A DNA stretch of 64,000 nucleotides, taken from Eopsaltria australis. Lineage: Eukaryota > Chordata > Aves > Passeriformes > Petroicidae. The position numbers and the translations under genes were made by a program. The stretch covers positions 496,001-560,000 of the forward strand of contig JAVTVJ010000846.1 of NCBI GenBank assembly GCA_034509425.1. The letters are read 5' to 3'. The notes below the pieces were generated by a model that saw only the letters and a program-made list of their open reading frames with translations, was not told the DNA's origin and did no database searches. Shown here one piece after another: positions 53,181-64,000 of the stretch (within the stretch, counting starts at the first letter, position 1; each line of letters opens with the position of its first letter).

Positions 53181-53489
53181 TCATGGCTGGGTCATGTCCA
53201 GCTTCTCATCCACCAGCACCCCCAAGTTGTTCTCCCCAGGGCTGCTTTCCATCTGTTCATCCCTCAGCCTGTGCTGATACCAGGGGTCTCCATTGCCCTT
53301 GTACTTGGTCTTGTTAAACCTCATGAGATTCCCACAGGTCCAGTTCTTGAGCTTGTCCAGGTCACTGTGGATGACATCCCATCCTTCAGGTGTGTCAACA
53401 CCACCACTCAGCTTAGTGTCATTTGCATATGTGTTGAGGGTGCACTCGTTCCAGATGTCTGTGTCATTGCTGAAGATAATAAACAGCAC
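53181..53489 (-). pseudogene. CR1 reverse-transcriptase fragment, catalytic motif mutated
   Basis: A 102-codon minus-strand frame with blocks CTLNTYANDTKLSGGVDTPE, DLDKLKNW, NLMRFNKTK and LGVLVDEKLDM, the CR1 RT region around and after the catalytic box. The usual FADD is YAND here (53418-53429), so the first catalytic Asp is replaced by Asn: this copy could not polymerise even if expressed. The frame ends where the downstream palm/thumb region becomes frameshifted. Confidence 0.88.
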
Positions 53490-53590
53490 TGGTCCCAGTA
53501 CAGACCCCCTGTCTGGACACTGAACTGTTAACCGTTGTCCTCAGGGTGTAACTGTCCAACCAATTCCTCATCCACCAAGCAGTCCACCCC

Positions 53591-53875
53591 TCAAATCCAT
53601 CTCTTCAGTTTAGAGAGGATGTTAAAGGGAAATGTGTCAAATTCTTTACGGAAGTCCAGATAAATGGTAGCTGTAGCCCTTTCTTTGTCCGCTGATGGAG
53701 TCATTCCATCATTCAAGGACACTGGGTTGGTCAGGCAGGACTTGCCTTTGATGAAGCTGTACTGCTGTCTCAAATCACCTCCCTGTCCCACAAGTGCTTC
53801 ATAGTTTTTAGAAGGATCGGTTCCATGACCTTCCCAGGCATAGAAGTGAGGCTGTTGGGTCAGTAGTTCCCACAC
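53591..53875 (-). pseudogene. CR1 reverse-transcriptase N-terminal fragment
   Basis: A 94-codon minus-strand frame with [30 protein letters not shown] and [14 protein letters not shown], matching the CR1 RT palm: GKSCLTNL and YLDF-x-KAFDTVPHNIL in the family, with KAFD changed to KEFD. It lies directly upstream, in element orientation, of the 53181-53489 fragment but in a separate open frame. Confidence 0.85.
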
Positions 53876-53967
53876 AGGTATATTGTTTCCCCTTTTCCTA
53901 TTCTCCTGGGACTTTACCTGAATGACATTGACTTTTTGAATATCATGGAGAGTGGTTTGGCAACTAC

Positions 53968-54108
53968 AGAATTAGAGAATTTCAGAATATTCTGAGTTGG
54001 AAGGCACCTGCTAGGACCATCAAGGCCAACTCTTAAGTAAAGGGCCCCTGTGAAGGTTGAATGCACAATCTTGGTGTTCTGACCAACTGATCTTGTCTCA
54101 GAGTCTCA
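53968..54108 (-). mobile_element. Nested CR1 3' end inside the larger CR1
   Basis: About 140 bp beginning AGAATTAGAGAATTTCAGA and continuing ATTCTGAGTTGGAAGG, CCAACTCTTAAG, and CTTGGTGTTCTGACCAACTG: the reverse complement of a CR1 3' terminus of a different type from those at 23568 and 42512. Left of it the host CR1 reads GTGGTTTGGCAACTACA; right of it the host resumes with GAGCCAATTGCTTCAGGACTC. The nested piece is in the same minus orientation and 5' truncated. It must be younger than its host. Confidence 0.82.
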
Positions 54109-54129
54109 TGAGCCAATTGCTTCAGGACT

Positions 54130-54150
54130 CTGTAATGCATCTGTAATGCA
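54130..54150. repeat. Short tandem duplication within CR1
   Basis: CTGTAATGCA occurs at 54130-54139 and 54141-54150, a duplication private to this CR1 copy. Confidence 0.75.
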
Positions 54151-55265
54151 CAGGTCCCACAGACTTATATGTATGTTCAGGTTCCTCAGGTGGTCATGAA
54201 CCTGATCTCATGCACTGGAGCAACTTTGGTCCCTCAGTCCCTGTCTTGTGATCTGTCCATTTCAGAGGTGTGGGAGGAGAGGCTGCCACTGAAGACTGAA
54301 GCAAAAAATTGAGTCTTCACATACTATTTATTGATTTATCTGCCACTTCCCAATGACATTTATTTGTTTCTGTCCAGGCCTGAGCAGTATTTTCCTTGTA
54401 TTGAGAGGTTGAAGTCAGGCTCCAGGGTAAAAATCTTAGGCTTTTTCCTGTGCTCTTGATTACTCTTTTGCAATGTCAACCATATTACAGCACATGGATG
54501 GATACAGAGCACCCCAGCAGAAATTCACAATTCATAGGGACTGTATGTAAGGAAAATGCAGCTCAGGACTTTTTTAGCAGGAAACTGTATTTCAACAGAA
54601 AGCAAAATTGGAGAAGAAAAGGGAGTTTGGGAGGAGTTGCGGTAGTTTTTTTAGATGGAGAAAATTGATAGGTGATCCTGGAACTTAAAGGACAAGGTTT
54701 TAAGGAGCCAGTAGCTAAGGGAGAGGAAAACGTGTTCAAGAGCCATAACACTGTGGAGGGGACTGGGACTGGTAACTCTGCAAGCAAATGGGAAAAAGGA
54801 CAGGGCACAGAGTGTCCAAATGGACAGATGGTACATCAAAAACACTGGGATGGGAACATACCAGAGATGATTGTACCTGCTAAAACACAGTCCTTTATGG
54901 AGCTGGGAATGGAGCTAGTGTTTTTTAAAGACTTTTGTATACTGGAAGAGGTGGGGCTCTTCAAAATTTATTTGTTTAAAGTATTACTTAAGGTACGTGG
55001 AGTGGACAGAATTGATTCTCTGTTAGAATGGACTTGATTTGCTTTATTTAATTAACTTTGAATTTCCTTACTTCAATAAGGATCAGTCTAGTATTTTAGA
55101 ATGCTCCCATACAGTCATCCTGCAGTTTATATTACTCTTCTGTCATCAGCAGTCCCAACTGCAGTATTTACTGTGCTGTACATGGCATTCAGTGTTGCTG
55201 TAGGAAAATTTTACTGTTCTCTTTTAGCAGCAGAGAAATCCAGGACCTTGCAGCTGAAGATGATA

Positions 55266-55310
55266 TGCCTTATATGGTTCCTCAAAATGTCTGCCTTATA
55301 TGGTTCCTCA
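55266..55310. repeat. 19-bp direct repeat
   Basis: TGCCTTATATGGTTCCTCA is present at 55266-55284 and 55292-55310 without mismatch, separated by 7 bases (26-nt period). A local duplication of unknown origin. Confidence 0.9.
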
Positions 55311-55668
55311 TACAGATCCTGAAAAAACAGGAGCAGGGACAACGCCTTGAAGATTATACAGACATATGTAAAGTGTATTTTGGCAAAGAGTGAAAATTGA
55401 AGCACCCAAAAATTAGCTACTTAGATGCAATTTTGCACAAAACTATACAATGTAGCTTGTAAAGTTTTAAGCCAGCTCTTCATGCTTTATTCTGTATGTT
55501 CTTTCATTTCATAGGCTTATATACTGGTGGAGTTCATAATGACAATTTTTTGAAGACTGAAAGTTCCCCAAATGTGTTGTGTTGATTGCAGAGGACACTG
55601 CTAGCAAAGTCAAGCCAAATTTAACTCTGTATTCCATAATAAAAATGTTAGAGTGACTCAAAACAAGG

Positions 55669-55739
55669 CTTTCTTTTTCCTTTTCTCTCCTCCCCTCCCT
55701 TCTCTTTTCTTTCCTTTTCTTTACTCTCCCTTCTTTTTT
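55669..55739. repeat. 71-nt polypyrimidine tract
   Basis: Seventy pyrimidines with a single purine (A at 55723). C- and T-runs alternate (TTTTCTCTCCTCCCCTCCCT and similar), the composition favouring triplex (H-DNA) structures. On the minus strand it yields an artefactual Lys/Arg/Glu-rich open frame (55509-55769). Confidence 0.9.
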
Positions 55740-58700
55740 GATCAAGTCACATTTTCCTGTGAGTTTCATTCTTAGGTACAGCTGATCTTTTTTGACTGAC
55801 TTAAGAAAACGAAAACCTGTGACTGGCCTAGCAATATGAACTGATTGCTGGGTTGTTTATAATACTTGTAAAGAGAAGAACTGTTAAAAAATCTTGACAG
55901 GTTATGCTCAAATAAAAATAACATTTTGTATTGGAAAATTTTATGTGATAATAATAAAGGTGATACTACCAGCACTGCCTGAAATAGAAATATAAATGAA
56001 TCATGTCACTAAGATTCTTTACATTAAGTGTTAACTTTTAGATGGATTTTAACTTTTTTAGCACTTGATTTCAGAAAAATGAGACCTGTAATAATCTGCT
56101 TACCCTGTTGTTTCATATAAAGAAAATTAATATAGGTGTAAAGTGAAAACTGATTGCACAATAGTAGAAAGTGTAAGATTGTTCGACAATGCAATAAGAA
56201 ATGAAAAATATAACACCATAATTCAGAGAATTCACGAAATTCCGTATTTATTTTTCAATCCTGAATTTATCTTAGGAAGATTAGTTTGCACTTGAAGTAG
56301 CTAAATTAAATGAACCGTCAATGTTATCTCCTTGAGCAGAGGAGTGTGAGTAGTCTGGATAACTTGATATGTATGTGAGGAAACTGGAAGAAAGGAAGAC
56401 TGTTAAGTATAATCCCAACAATAATAGTAGGTACTATGGTATTGTGCAAAAGATACTATCATTTCCTGAAATTGAGGAGATGGGTGAAATACAGTCAGAA
56501 CTCCATTTGGTATTCTCTTCACACAGAAGCCTAGAAATATTTTATTAAATATTAATAACAACATAAAAGACCTTTGGTCTTATTTTCATTTTAATTAGGC
56601 AGGATATATATGCCATTCACTTTGAAGCCAAATGCTACTCCTTTGTATTAACCTGCAGGGGGTACTAGAAAATTGAACCAAGTAGCATTTAGCTGTTTCT
56701 CCTCCTGCCAGAGATAATTAACATCTACTCTTTCACAGTCTCTCTTACTATTACCTGATCCCCATATACAGGTTTCATACTTACTTCCAGAGTTTGAGCA
56801 GTAGGGTGTGAAATGCTGCCTCAGCCCATTTCCAACATATCGACAGAACTCAGGAAAGTTATTAACCTTCAACTTTAACCTGCTAAACTTAAAGGGAAAC
56901 TTAATCTTATAATAAAATCCGATTGGAGAGACAAAATGGCCAGTAATTCCAGGAGAGAAACAAAGCTGTGTATAATGCATTGAACCAATTTTGTTTTGTG
57001 ATGGATGATAAAGACAACTGGAAAGCCTGAGAAAGAGAGCTGGTGTGGCAGAAGGGAGTAGAAAAATTTTTGACACATACAGCTAAGGCAGGAATTAGTA
57101 AGAAGCAAGTGAAATAAAATGGTAAGAAATTAATTATATGAAGTCTGTGAGTTTCTGGACTTTTGGCTAGCTGTTTATGCAACCTTTCTACATCATACAG
57201 AGATTTTCCACGCCACATCTGAAGCCTGAGAATTATCTTAAATGGGGCCTTGGAGCTGCTGATGTAGCAGCCATTGATCCTGGGGCCTCAACTGGGTGAG
57301 CCCTGAAGAGCTGCCAGGCTTCTTGGCCAGCTTCTTCCTTTGGCTAATGGCCTTGGGCATTCACTTTGGCCAGAGATTGGTATACTTTAGCCAATTGTCC
57401 AGGTAGCCTAGTACTTCTTTTTTCTTAAACCTAACATATTTATCTTGTTCAGTCCACTGCAGAGCTGTAATCTTGCCAATCCTTCAGTGTGGGACTGGAC
57501 AGTCATCTTGGCTAAGCTTCCTCAGGGTTAAGAGTCTGGTGAACTTAAATGAGTTACACACATTAACCAATAGGAAGCAGAGCTACTTTGACAGGAAACC
57601 TGCCTGTATTCTGCTCAAAGAAGACAAGTATGTTTGAATACTCCACTTACTCGTGAATTCACATTTTCTAATGATTGTCAGAGGAACTGTAACAAGTTTG
57701 ACTGTCACTGTAATGCCTTTTGACTGAAATTATCTCCTTTGGGCATAAGCATTATGAAACATGATACGTTTTTTCACTGACCCCCTCCTTCATATAATAG
57801 ATGGTTCTTCTTTGATCATCTAGTTCTCAGTATTTTATTTATTTTGTTTCCTGCTTATGTAGAATTAGCATCATTCCCTATTTTCTTTACATTTTTTAGC
57901 CTAGTTCTGGGGACACAATTATTCATTTCTTCATGTAAAAGTACGTGAAGGTTATAATGCTTCATCTTACAGGAATGTTATGGAAATCGATTTCAGTAGT
58001 ATTTATGAGGAAACTGTGTTGTGATGATGATAACTTCACTTTTTCCAAAACTCCTGTGGAGCGAAGGAGTATAAACAGCTTTGTTTTGTTAACAAGGTGA
58101 AAATCAAGCACACAACAGCTTTTCTCATCTCCTAATTGTTCTGACTTCTTATACAAAATGTTAAGTGGTCAACAAAAATATTAATCTCTACTTTTTAAAA
58201 TAAACTCACATTAGTCCACTTGTGATACACTGAGGTACTTTCTTATGTCGTTTGTGAATTGTAACAGGTGTAATCAGATTTGTAAACCTAAAACTCCCAC
58301 ATCTGCTGTAACATATCATCTTAGGTTCCACCCCTCGAAAAGCCAATTAAGCCTATTACATGGTGGTTACCGGAGTTGGATTAGTAATGACCACAGGGGC
58401 TGCAGAACAGGTTCTGATGCATCTCACTTCCCGTGTTCATGGATGTGTATACAATGTGTTAGAGCAAACTGACAATATTAAACCTATTTGATGCTGCTAG
58501 AGCAGTTGGTTTGAATTTGAAATTTTTAGCATTCAATGAAAGGAAATCCATGTCTTTGCATGTAGGGAGCTGTGAAAGTATGAGCTGTTACTAAGGGAGA
58601 AGAAATGGGTAGGAAAAAAGCTCTTGTTAGTGCATACAAGTTTTTATCACTTTTTTTGTCAACAAATACATTAAAATAGCAACCCTCCCAACTACTTATT

Positions 58701-61700
58701 TATGAATGTTACAAGTGGACATTTTCTGTGTTTAAGAAGCATTACTGCTCAAGAGTTTTGAGGTGTAGAAGATAGAAAATATTAGGCTAAACTTTTGTTT
58801 TACTAAATTATAAAGTACTTAAGTGTTTTGAGGAACAGAACATCAAAAGTGATAATCTTTTGTTTCTACTAAAAAGAATAAACAACCTGGTTAAGCTTAA
58901 AAGATAATCAAACTGATTTGTTTCAGAAGTACAGTACCTGCATTTAGGATAGTCATACAAAGTACAATTATGCATCATTTATCCTGTAACATATGAAATG
59001 CAATTGTTCAAAAATATTTGAATTATATTGTATGGGAAGGGTACTTGGAAAACACGACTAAGCCATCTCCTGATCTCTCAGCTAGGATAATGTAAAGATA
59101 CAATGAAATATCTGACATCTCGGATATTGAAGCACAGCTTTCTAGTTTGTTTTGGCCCCAGTTTCAGCTGCCACAGGGTTGACAACTGTGAAGTAAGTCA
59201 CATCAGTGTATCAGGCCAACATAAGACAAAACACTAAATTTGGTCTCCTCAATGTTAAATTTGAAGGAAATTAAAAAGATATCTTTTATATCAGTATGAA
59301 TAGTGTAGGTCTCTTTTTAATTGAGTAGTTTACTTATTTGGAGATCTGTCATTGCTGAATAAGAGTACAGAACCTAATTATTTCCATTTCATATTCATTT
59401 ATGACTGTATTATATAAGAAAGAAAAATAGTTTCCAAACTCATAATGAATTCACTCTATGTCTGGCATTTTTCTTCAGCATCCAGAAAATTCAACAAATG
59501 AAATGGCAATTGTGTAGTCTGCCTCAGAAGAACAGCTGCACAAGTTATTTCACCACAAAACAAGCTGGACAAAATGATTTATGGAGTACTGTTTCCTTAA
59601 TTATTTCACAGAACCTTTCTGGCTCTGGAGATTTGTTTAAGCCAACTATTGCAAATCTGTGAATTCCAGAAATAGTAGATTCCTGTCCTTCCTTCTTTAC
59701 CTCCATTTTTCATCATGAAAAAAAGCTGTTAATCCTTTGTAACTTTATGCTAACAACTCTATATTAATGTTCTTTATTTTTTAATAAGAAATTGAGATCT
59801 AGGAAGACAGTGTTAATAAGATGACTGAGTTAATCTAAGTTTTCTCTTGAGTAATTCTAAGTTAATTCTTGCTCTGGCAGTTTTGTGAAACTGTAAAGAA
59901 AACTGGAACATAGTGCAATGTACTTGACATAGACATGAGTGTTTTAAGGACATAGTCTCTCAGAAGCCTACCCTGGTGCATATTTTGACATTATTTTGCA
60001 TCTAGGCATCAAGAAATATGAATACTTCATTGAAACTTGATTCATGCAAACTAAAAGGATGAAGAAAGTTAGTTTAATTTTGACCTTTAAGTTCAATATG
60101 TTAACATCAAGAATACCTGGCAGAAGGAGTTTCTTAGTTCATTATGAATAGAGTGAAATTCTCCTCTTATCTTGGCCCTATGTGGTCCTCATAGCTTCTT
60201 GGCTTCCTTGATTATGCAGAATGATGAAACATATTTATTGGCAAGAGAAAATTTGGATGATCCTAAGAATTTTTTTCTAGACATTTCTAGAAAACAACCA
60301 AGCTAAAGGAAGCCCGTATTTGCCCAGTTTCTAGGAAATAGAGTGATGATCTTGCACAAAAAGAAGACATTTAGAAGGTTTGCACAGGGTCACTGGGAAC
60401 TTTGCTTCCAATTACTGTCATCCATTCTAACACCCTGCAATTTCAGGCTTACTCCCTACCCTCAATTTCCCAGTGTTTTTTCTTTAAAAATTTCATTTTC
60501 TCCATACCCTGCTTTCCTTTATGTGTGCCTTGAGCATCAGTTGAATGTAGTTTATATTTGCAGAAAACATTTCTTAATTTTTGAGGTGGAAATAGTTGTT
60601 TCTTTCCTATTCAGCATGTTTGCAAGATAACACCATTGCTTTCATATTTAGGGATCTAAGCCAGAGTATTGTGGGGGATCATGACTGTGTTTGGTCAAAT
60701 AAGGAGGGTGAGATTATTTGTGGGATTCAAATCTAGCAGCCTTAACTCACAGCTGCACCTAGCCCTCTATTCTGTTATGAACCAAAAAGGAGAGGATGTT
60801 CTTGTTACTGGGGCTGGGGAATTATCCATGCAAAACAATTAAAATTGCTTCTGTTCAAGGATACTCCACACATTCAGTGTGAGAACCATGCAAGATCACT
60901 GTCACAATAATGGTCTCGTTTTTGTTGATTATGTTTTATTTTTGTCTGTTCAAACAACCAGGGTTTTCTTTCACATGAGTTCTCACTGGTATGAAATAGT
61001 ACGTGGCTTGAGTACAAGCAACAGGTTATAAGGAAGGGATAAATTTGCCTTAATAAGGTGTAGGTAGGGCTATTAAAATTCTGAGAGCTCAGTTCAATGG
61101 ATGCACTTAATTATCAACCAAAAACAAGTCGTAAAACTATAATGTTTTGTTTCAGATTAATTTTTTTTTGTTTGTTTCATCAGAAATGTTGTTTTAGAAT
61201 CTTAAAAACACCTAAAGAAATAGAGATGTGTGACAAGAAAACAGATAAGAGAAACTGAGAGAGCAAAGTAGAGTGTCTCAAATTATATTTATGTTTTGTA
61301 ACATAAAAAGGCATAAGGGCTATGCTAACACATTGCAAGCTTATCTTGCTCTTGGTATTCCACCAGATATCTCCACAGAACACCTACAGCTCTCTGTGTG
61401 ACCTTCAATTACATGTGCATGGTAAGATACAACCCTGTTTGACTAGGATTAAAAATGGAGGTGTGATAAATGCTTTCAATTTCTGAGCTATTTCAGTGGT
61501 CTACTTCCAAGAAGAATAAATGTTACAACTGAGTCTGGATAGGGAAGAAGGCTGACAGTAACTAGGGTGAAACACATCCCAGTCTTAAAATGAAACAGAA
61601 GTAGTAAGTCTGTTAAAAAATACCATTTTATCTGAGAAGGAAAGAGAAAAGAGACTGAGGCCAAGAAGGTGAAGTGGGTTCATGCTTGTTCATCAAATTT

Positions 61701-64000
61701 CTGGCCTTGCAGGTAAATGGACTCTTACAAGGCTTGTCATTTAACCTTTTTTACTTTAAAATTCCATGATTCTCTTCAGATTTCAAGAGAAAAGTGTCCT
61801 TTATTTAATTTTTTCTTTTTAGTTTCTGGCTCAAATGCCATGCGTTCTCTGAAGGTCTTAGGCCGTAATAGAGCTTTTGATGTCTCCAGGCTTCAGTAAA
61901 ATGTTCCTAACCCGCTGAGGATTTGGGAGAGCTCTAGCACTGAATCTTTAGTCAAGCAGATGGATTGCTGCCAGAGGAGGGTCAAAGGATCTGCATGTAA
62001 GACTGTCCTAAGAGATCCAGAAATTAGGAGCAGCAGCCAGGCTGTAGCCTCAAGTAGAAGCACAAAGTGCTCAGCTGTCGGCTCTGCTTACTTCAGGATA
62101 GTCCTGCCTGAAGAGCAGGATGAAGCCAGCTAGTGAGGAGTGAGTGGTGCTCCCTGTCTTGTTTAACCTTGGCATTTGTTTTATAAACTATTCTTAATGA
62201 CTTATGTTAATTGAAATATCTTTCTAATTTCTTTTGTAAGTGCAGTGCAGGGGCCCACAGATGCAGGGCAGCTATTCTGGCTTGTGCTGTTGATATGGGT
62301 TCATTCTTTCATTACCTCATGCCTATATAGCCCCTGCTGTCTTTCTTCCTGGAATTTGGATGTAGGATGTAAGGAAAATAAAATTAGTGTCTAATTTCTT
62401 TGATCCTTAGAACTGTAAAGGTCCATGAAATCCAACTCATGTGTGCCTGGTTAGGTGACAGAAGAATATTATTAGCACTAGTTTCTCCATCTGTGGGAAA
62501 GACTTGCCACTGCATTCAGCCATGTTGCATTGCATGCTGAAAACAGTGACTTCTGTCCTGTACTGCTATGTCACAGCAGCAGGCAAGAGGAACATAAAAG
62601 GTGTTTTCTTAATTTCCTTCTGTAACCATCTGACAGCTGAAGACTGGGAATAATCACTTATTTAGTCTCTTTGTTGATTTCCTCTCACATACTGATTTCT
62701 GGGGTTTATTTTCAAAAACTGAAAAATATCAGGAAGGTAATGGAAGAGGTGTAGTTTAGGAAAAATATCTGTCCCAGACAATAAAGTGTTAAAATACCAG
62801 TTTGTGCTTTTTGGGGTAGATGCACTGTTGCACAGGAACTGGCTTTAAACTAAAATGTTGACACTAATGTATCTCAAGTTCCAATTTACAGAAGAGTTTC
62901 CTTTTTGCATTGTATGTTGTTATATTTATGCATGCCAGTATTGAAGGATTTGGCCAGTTTTTTTGTAGAATCTGTGATCTCAAAGCACCCCCCAAATTGT
63001 TGTAGACCTTATGTTATAGCCTAAGCACTAGGTCAGGTACAGTGTAGCTGTAGTGTATGCTTCTTCTGCTGGGAGGACATTTTATTTAAGAAGAAAAATG
63101 TGCTATGTATGTACAAGTTCATTTTATTTATCAGTAGAGAGAATGCTCTGCCTTCCTGGGATTTGGTAGCTGAACCAGGTGAGATTGTGTCCTCCTGCTG
63201 TCTCATTGACTGCCGTTTTCCCTGAGCTTCCACCGTATTAGCCACCAATTCTCCTTTCTTTAGTGCTGCTCAAGTCACAGAATTTCAGGGATGAATAATT
63301 TCAGACATAAATTCTTAAAAACCCATTACTCTGGAAGAGTTGAAAGCAGATTAATTTGGTAGTAGTCAGCATGGGAGAAAGTATAGGGCTAAGGAATAGG
63401 AATTGGTTTGGGGGGTTTAGCAGATTTCTTTGCTGTGGGGAAGAATAAAATGGTAGATTTTCATAAGGAGAGCACCGAAGTGAAGAAAACATTCAAGTCA
63501 CTTGCTTTTGAAGAGTGAAGACTTCAGATTTATTAGTCTGTTTTTTGCTTTGCTTGTTGTTTCTTCACTTCAATTCTGTCCACTGAAAACGATAGTAATT
63601 GACCCAATTTCAGACTGTGATCTCATTAAAAATATAGGTATAAATAGGATACTACCATGGTAATTTTTTTTTTCTTTCACTTGCCCTAGGTAGTGACAAA
63701 AGATTTTCTCATGTCTGTTTTTTTTTCTTGTTTTGATTTTCACATTAAATGAAGTTTAGCTGTCATAGTCAATTGAAAAGTGTAAGAATATGGAGTAGTA
63801 AAATTATTTCTTTAAAATACAAGTTAAATAAAAGCTCTTACTTAATATTACACATAAATCCCACATGATTTATGAAGTATGGTCATCCAGTGCAGCACTG
63901 GTCTAAACCTCCTACCTGTTGTTACAGCTGAGTAATGACTTCATAAATGTGTGGGTGTAATTTTGAAACTGGAAAATGCCTTCTTGTGGGCCATTAATAT

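Larger units (their letters stand above)
52651..54420 (-). mobile_element. CR1 LINE copy with a second CR1 nested in it
   Basis: Largest repeat in the window. Read on the plus strand it is antisense CR1: AAGGACACCTTCCACTAAAAC (52652), CCTGGGCAACCTGTTCCAGTA (52739), CTCCTCTGGACTCACTCCAAC (52998), CCAGGTGGGGTCTCACCAGAG (53068), TGCTGATACCAGGGGTCTCC (53270), GGTTGGTCAGGCAGGACTTG (53724) and CCACAGACTTATATGTATGTTC (54158). It covers the 3' UTR start, the RT domain and the region upstream of it. The element is interrupted at 53968-54108 by another CR1 3' end. The last 3' bases (left edge) are missing or too diverged to see. The right limit is uncertain: the match fades after about 54330. It is locally much GC-richer than its surroundings. 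Confidence 0.93.
20972..64000 (+). other. AUH: AUH intron 6, 5' portion (at least 43 kb)
   Basis: No further AUH coding segment was recognised: I looked for a split Gly codon followed by Gly-Thr-Gln-Arg-Leu-Pro and for the later Ala-Lys-Glu-Leu block. Recognised content is CR1 fragments (23568-24690, 38342-38446, 42512-42590, 52651-54420), homopolymers, a polypyrimidine tract and short hairpins, listed separately. Stretches 25000-29500, 30230-36330, 36610-38340, 38450-42510, 42990-52650 and 55740-64000 are otherwise AT-rich sequence where I see no gene or known repeat, apart from slightly GC-richer patches near 33090-33520, 57230-57560 and 58220-58480. A by-eye search can miss an exon, so treat the absence as likely, not proven. 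Confidence 0.75.

Noticed and set aside
52579..53277. 232-codon plus-strand open frame, the longest in the window
   Set aside because: It is the antisense of a CR1 element (52651-54420); real CR1 protein similarity is on the minus strand. The same holds for the overlapping plus-strand frames at 52979-53531.
54672..55037. 121-codon plus-strand open frame beside the CR1
   Set aside because: The peptide resembles no family I know, shows no domain or splice context, and such a frame can arise by chance in 64 kb. It may include CR1-flanking debris.
56648..57218. Overlapping minus-strand frames of 77-142 codons
   Set aside because: Three frames are open over the same stretch, typical of stop-poor antisense sequence; no domain or signal was recognised.
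61823..61895. Exon-like segment: TTTTTCTTTTTAG, open 73 nt, then CA|GTAAAA
   Set aside because: Encodes SGSNAMRSLKVLGRN-type sequence that does not match AUH exon 7 or anything I recognise; the donor is weak and the length would shift the frame.

Overview
This is a vertebrate nuclear, intron-dominated window, most likely from a bird. It is AT-rich, has three short spliced exons, and its recognisable interspersed repeats are all CR1-type LINEs, the dominant avian retrotransposon. I cannot name the species. There is no bacterial-style gene organisation, no CRISPR array, and I see no tRNA or rRNA gene.

The only gene I can support is AUH (AU-rich-element RNA-binding protein / 3-methylglutaconyl-CoA hydratase) on the plus strand. 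Exons 4, 5 and 6 in human numbering lie at 4542-4628, 19959-20051 and 20915-20971. They join in phase (1-1-1) into one uninterrupted piece of the crotonase fold that carries both catalytic glutamates (human Glu189 and Glu209 equivalents) and the oxyanion-hole glycines. Exons 1-3 lie before base 1. I found no exon 7 in the remaining 43 kb, so intron 6 probably runs past the window end.

Layout: 1-4541, 3' part of intron 3; 4629-19958, intron 4 (15.3 kb) with two CR1 copies (about 6125-6575 minus, 12750-14006 plus); 20052-20914, short intron 5; 20972-64000, 5' part of intron 6 with CR1 fragments at 23568-24690 (minus, internally deleted), 38342-38446 (plus), 42512-42590 (minus) and 52651-54420 (minus, with a second CR1 nested in it). 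The rest is unique-looking AT-rich intron with homopolymer runs, one TTA microsatellite, a polypyrimidine tract and several short inverted or tandem repeats.

Most longer open frames here are antisense shadows of CR1 or chance frames. The points most worth a second look are a splice-site-flanked open segment at 21639-21721 that continues the AUH frame from exon 6, the CR1 copy whose deletion fuses its endonuclease and reverse-transcriptase ends in one frame, the nested CR1 pair, and perfect or near-perfect hairpins at 4088, 29512 and 36342. I do not see a new biological system in this window.
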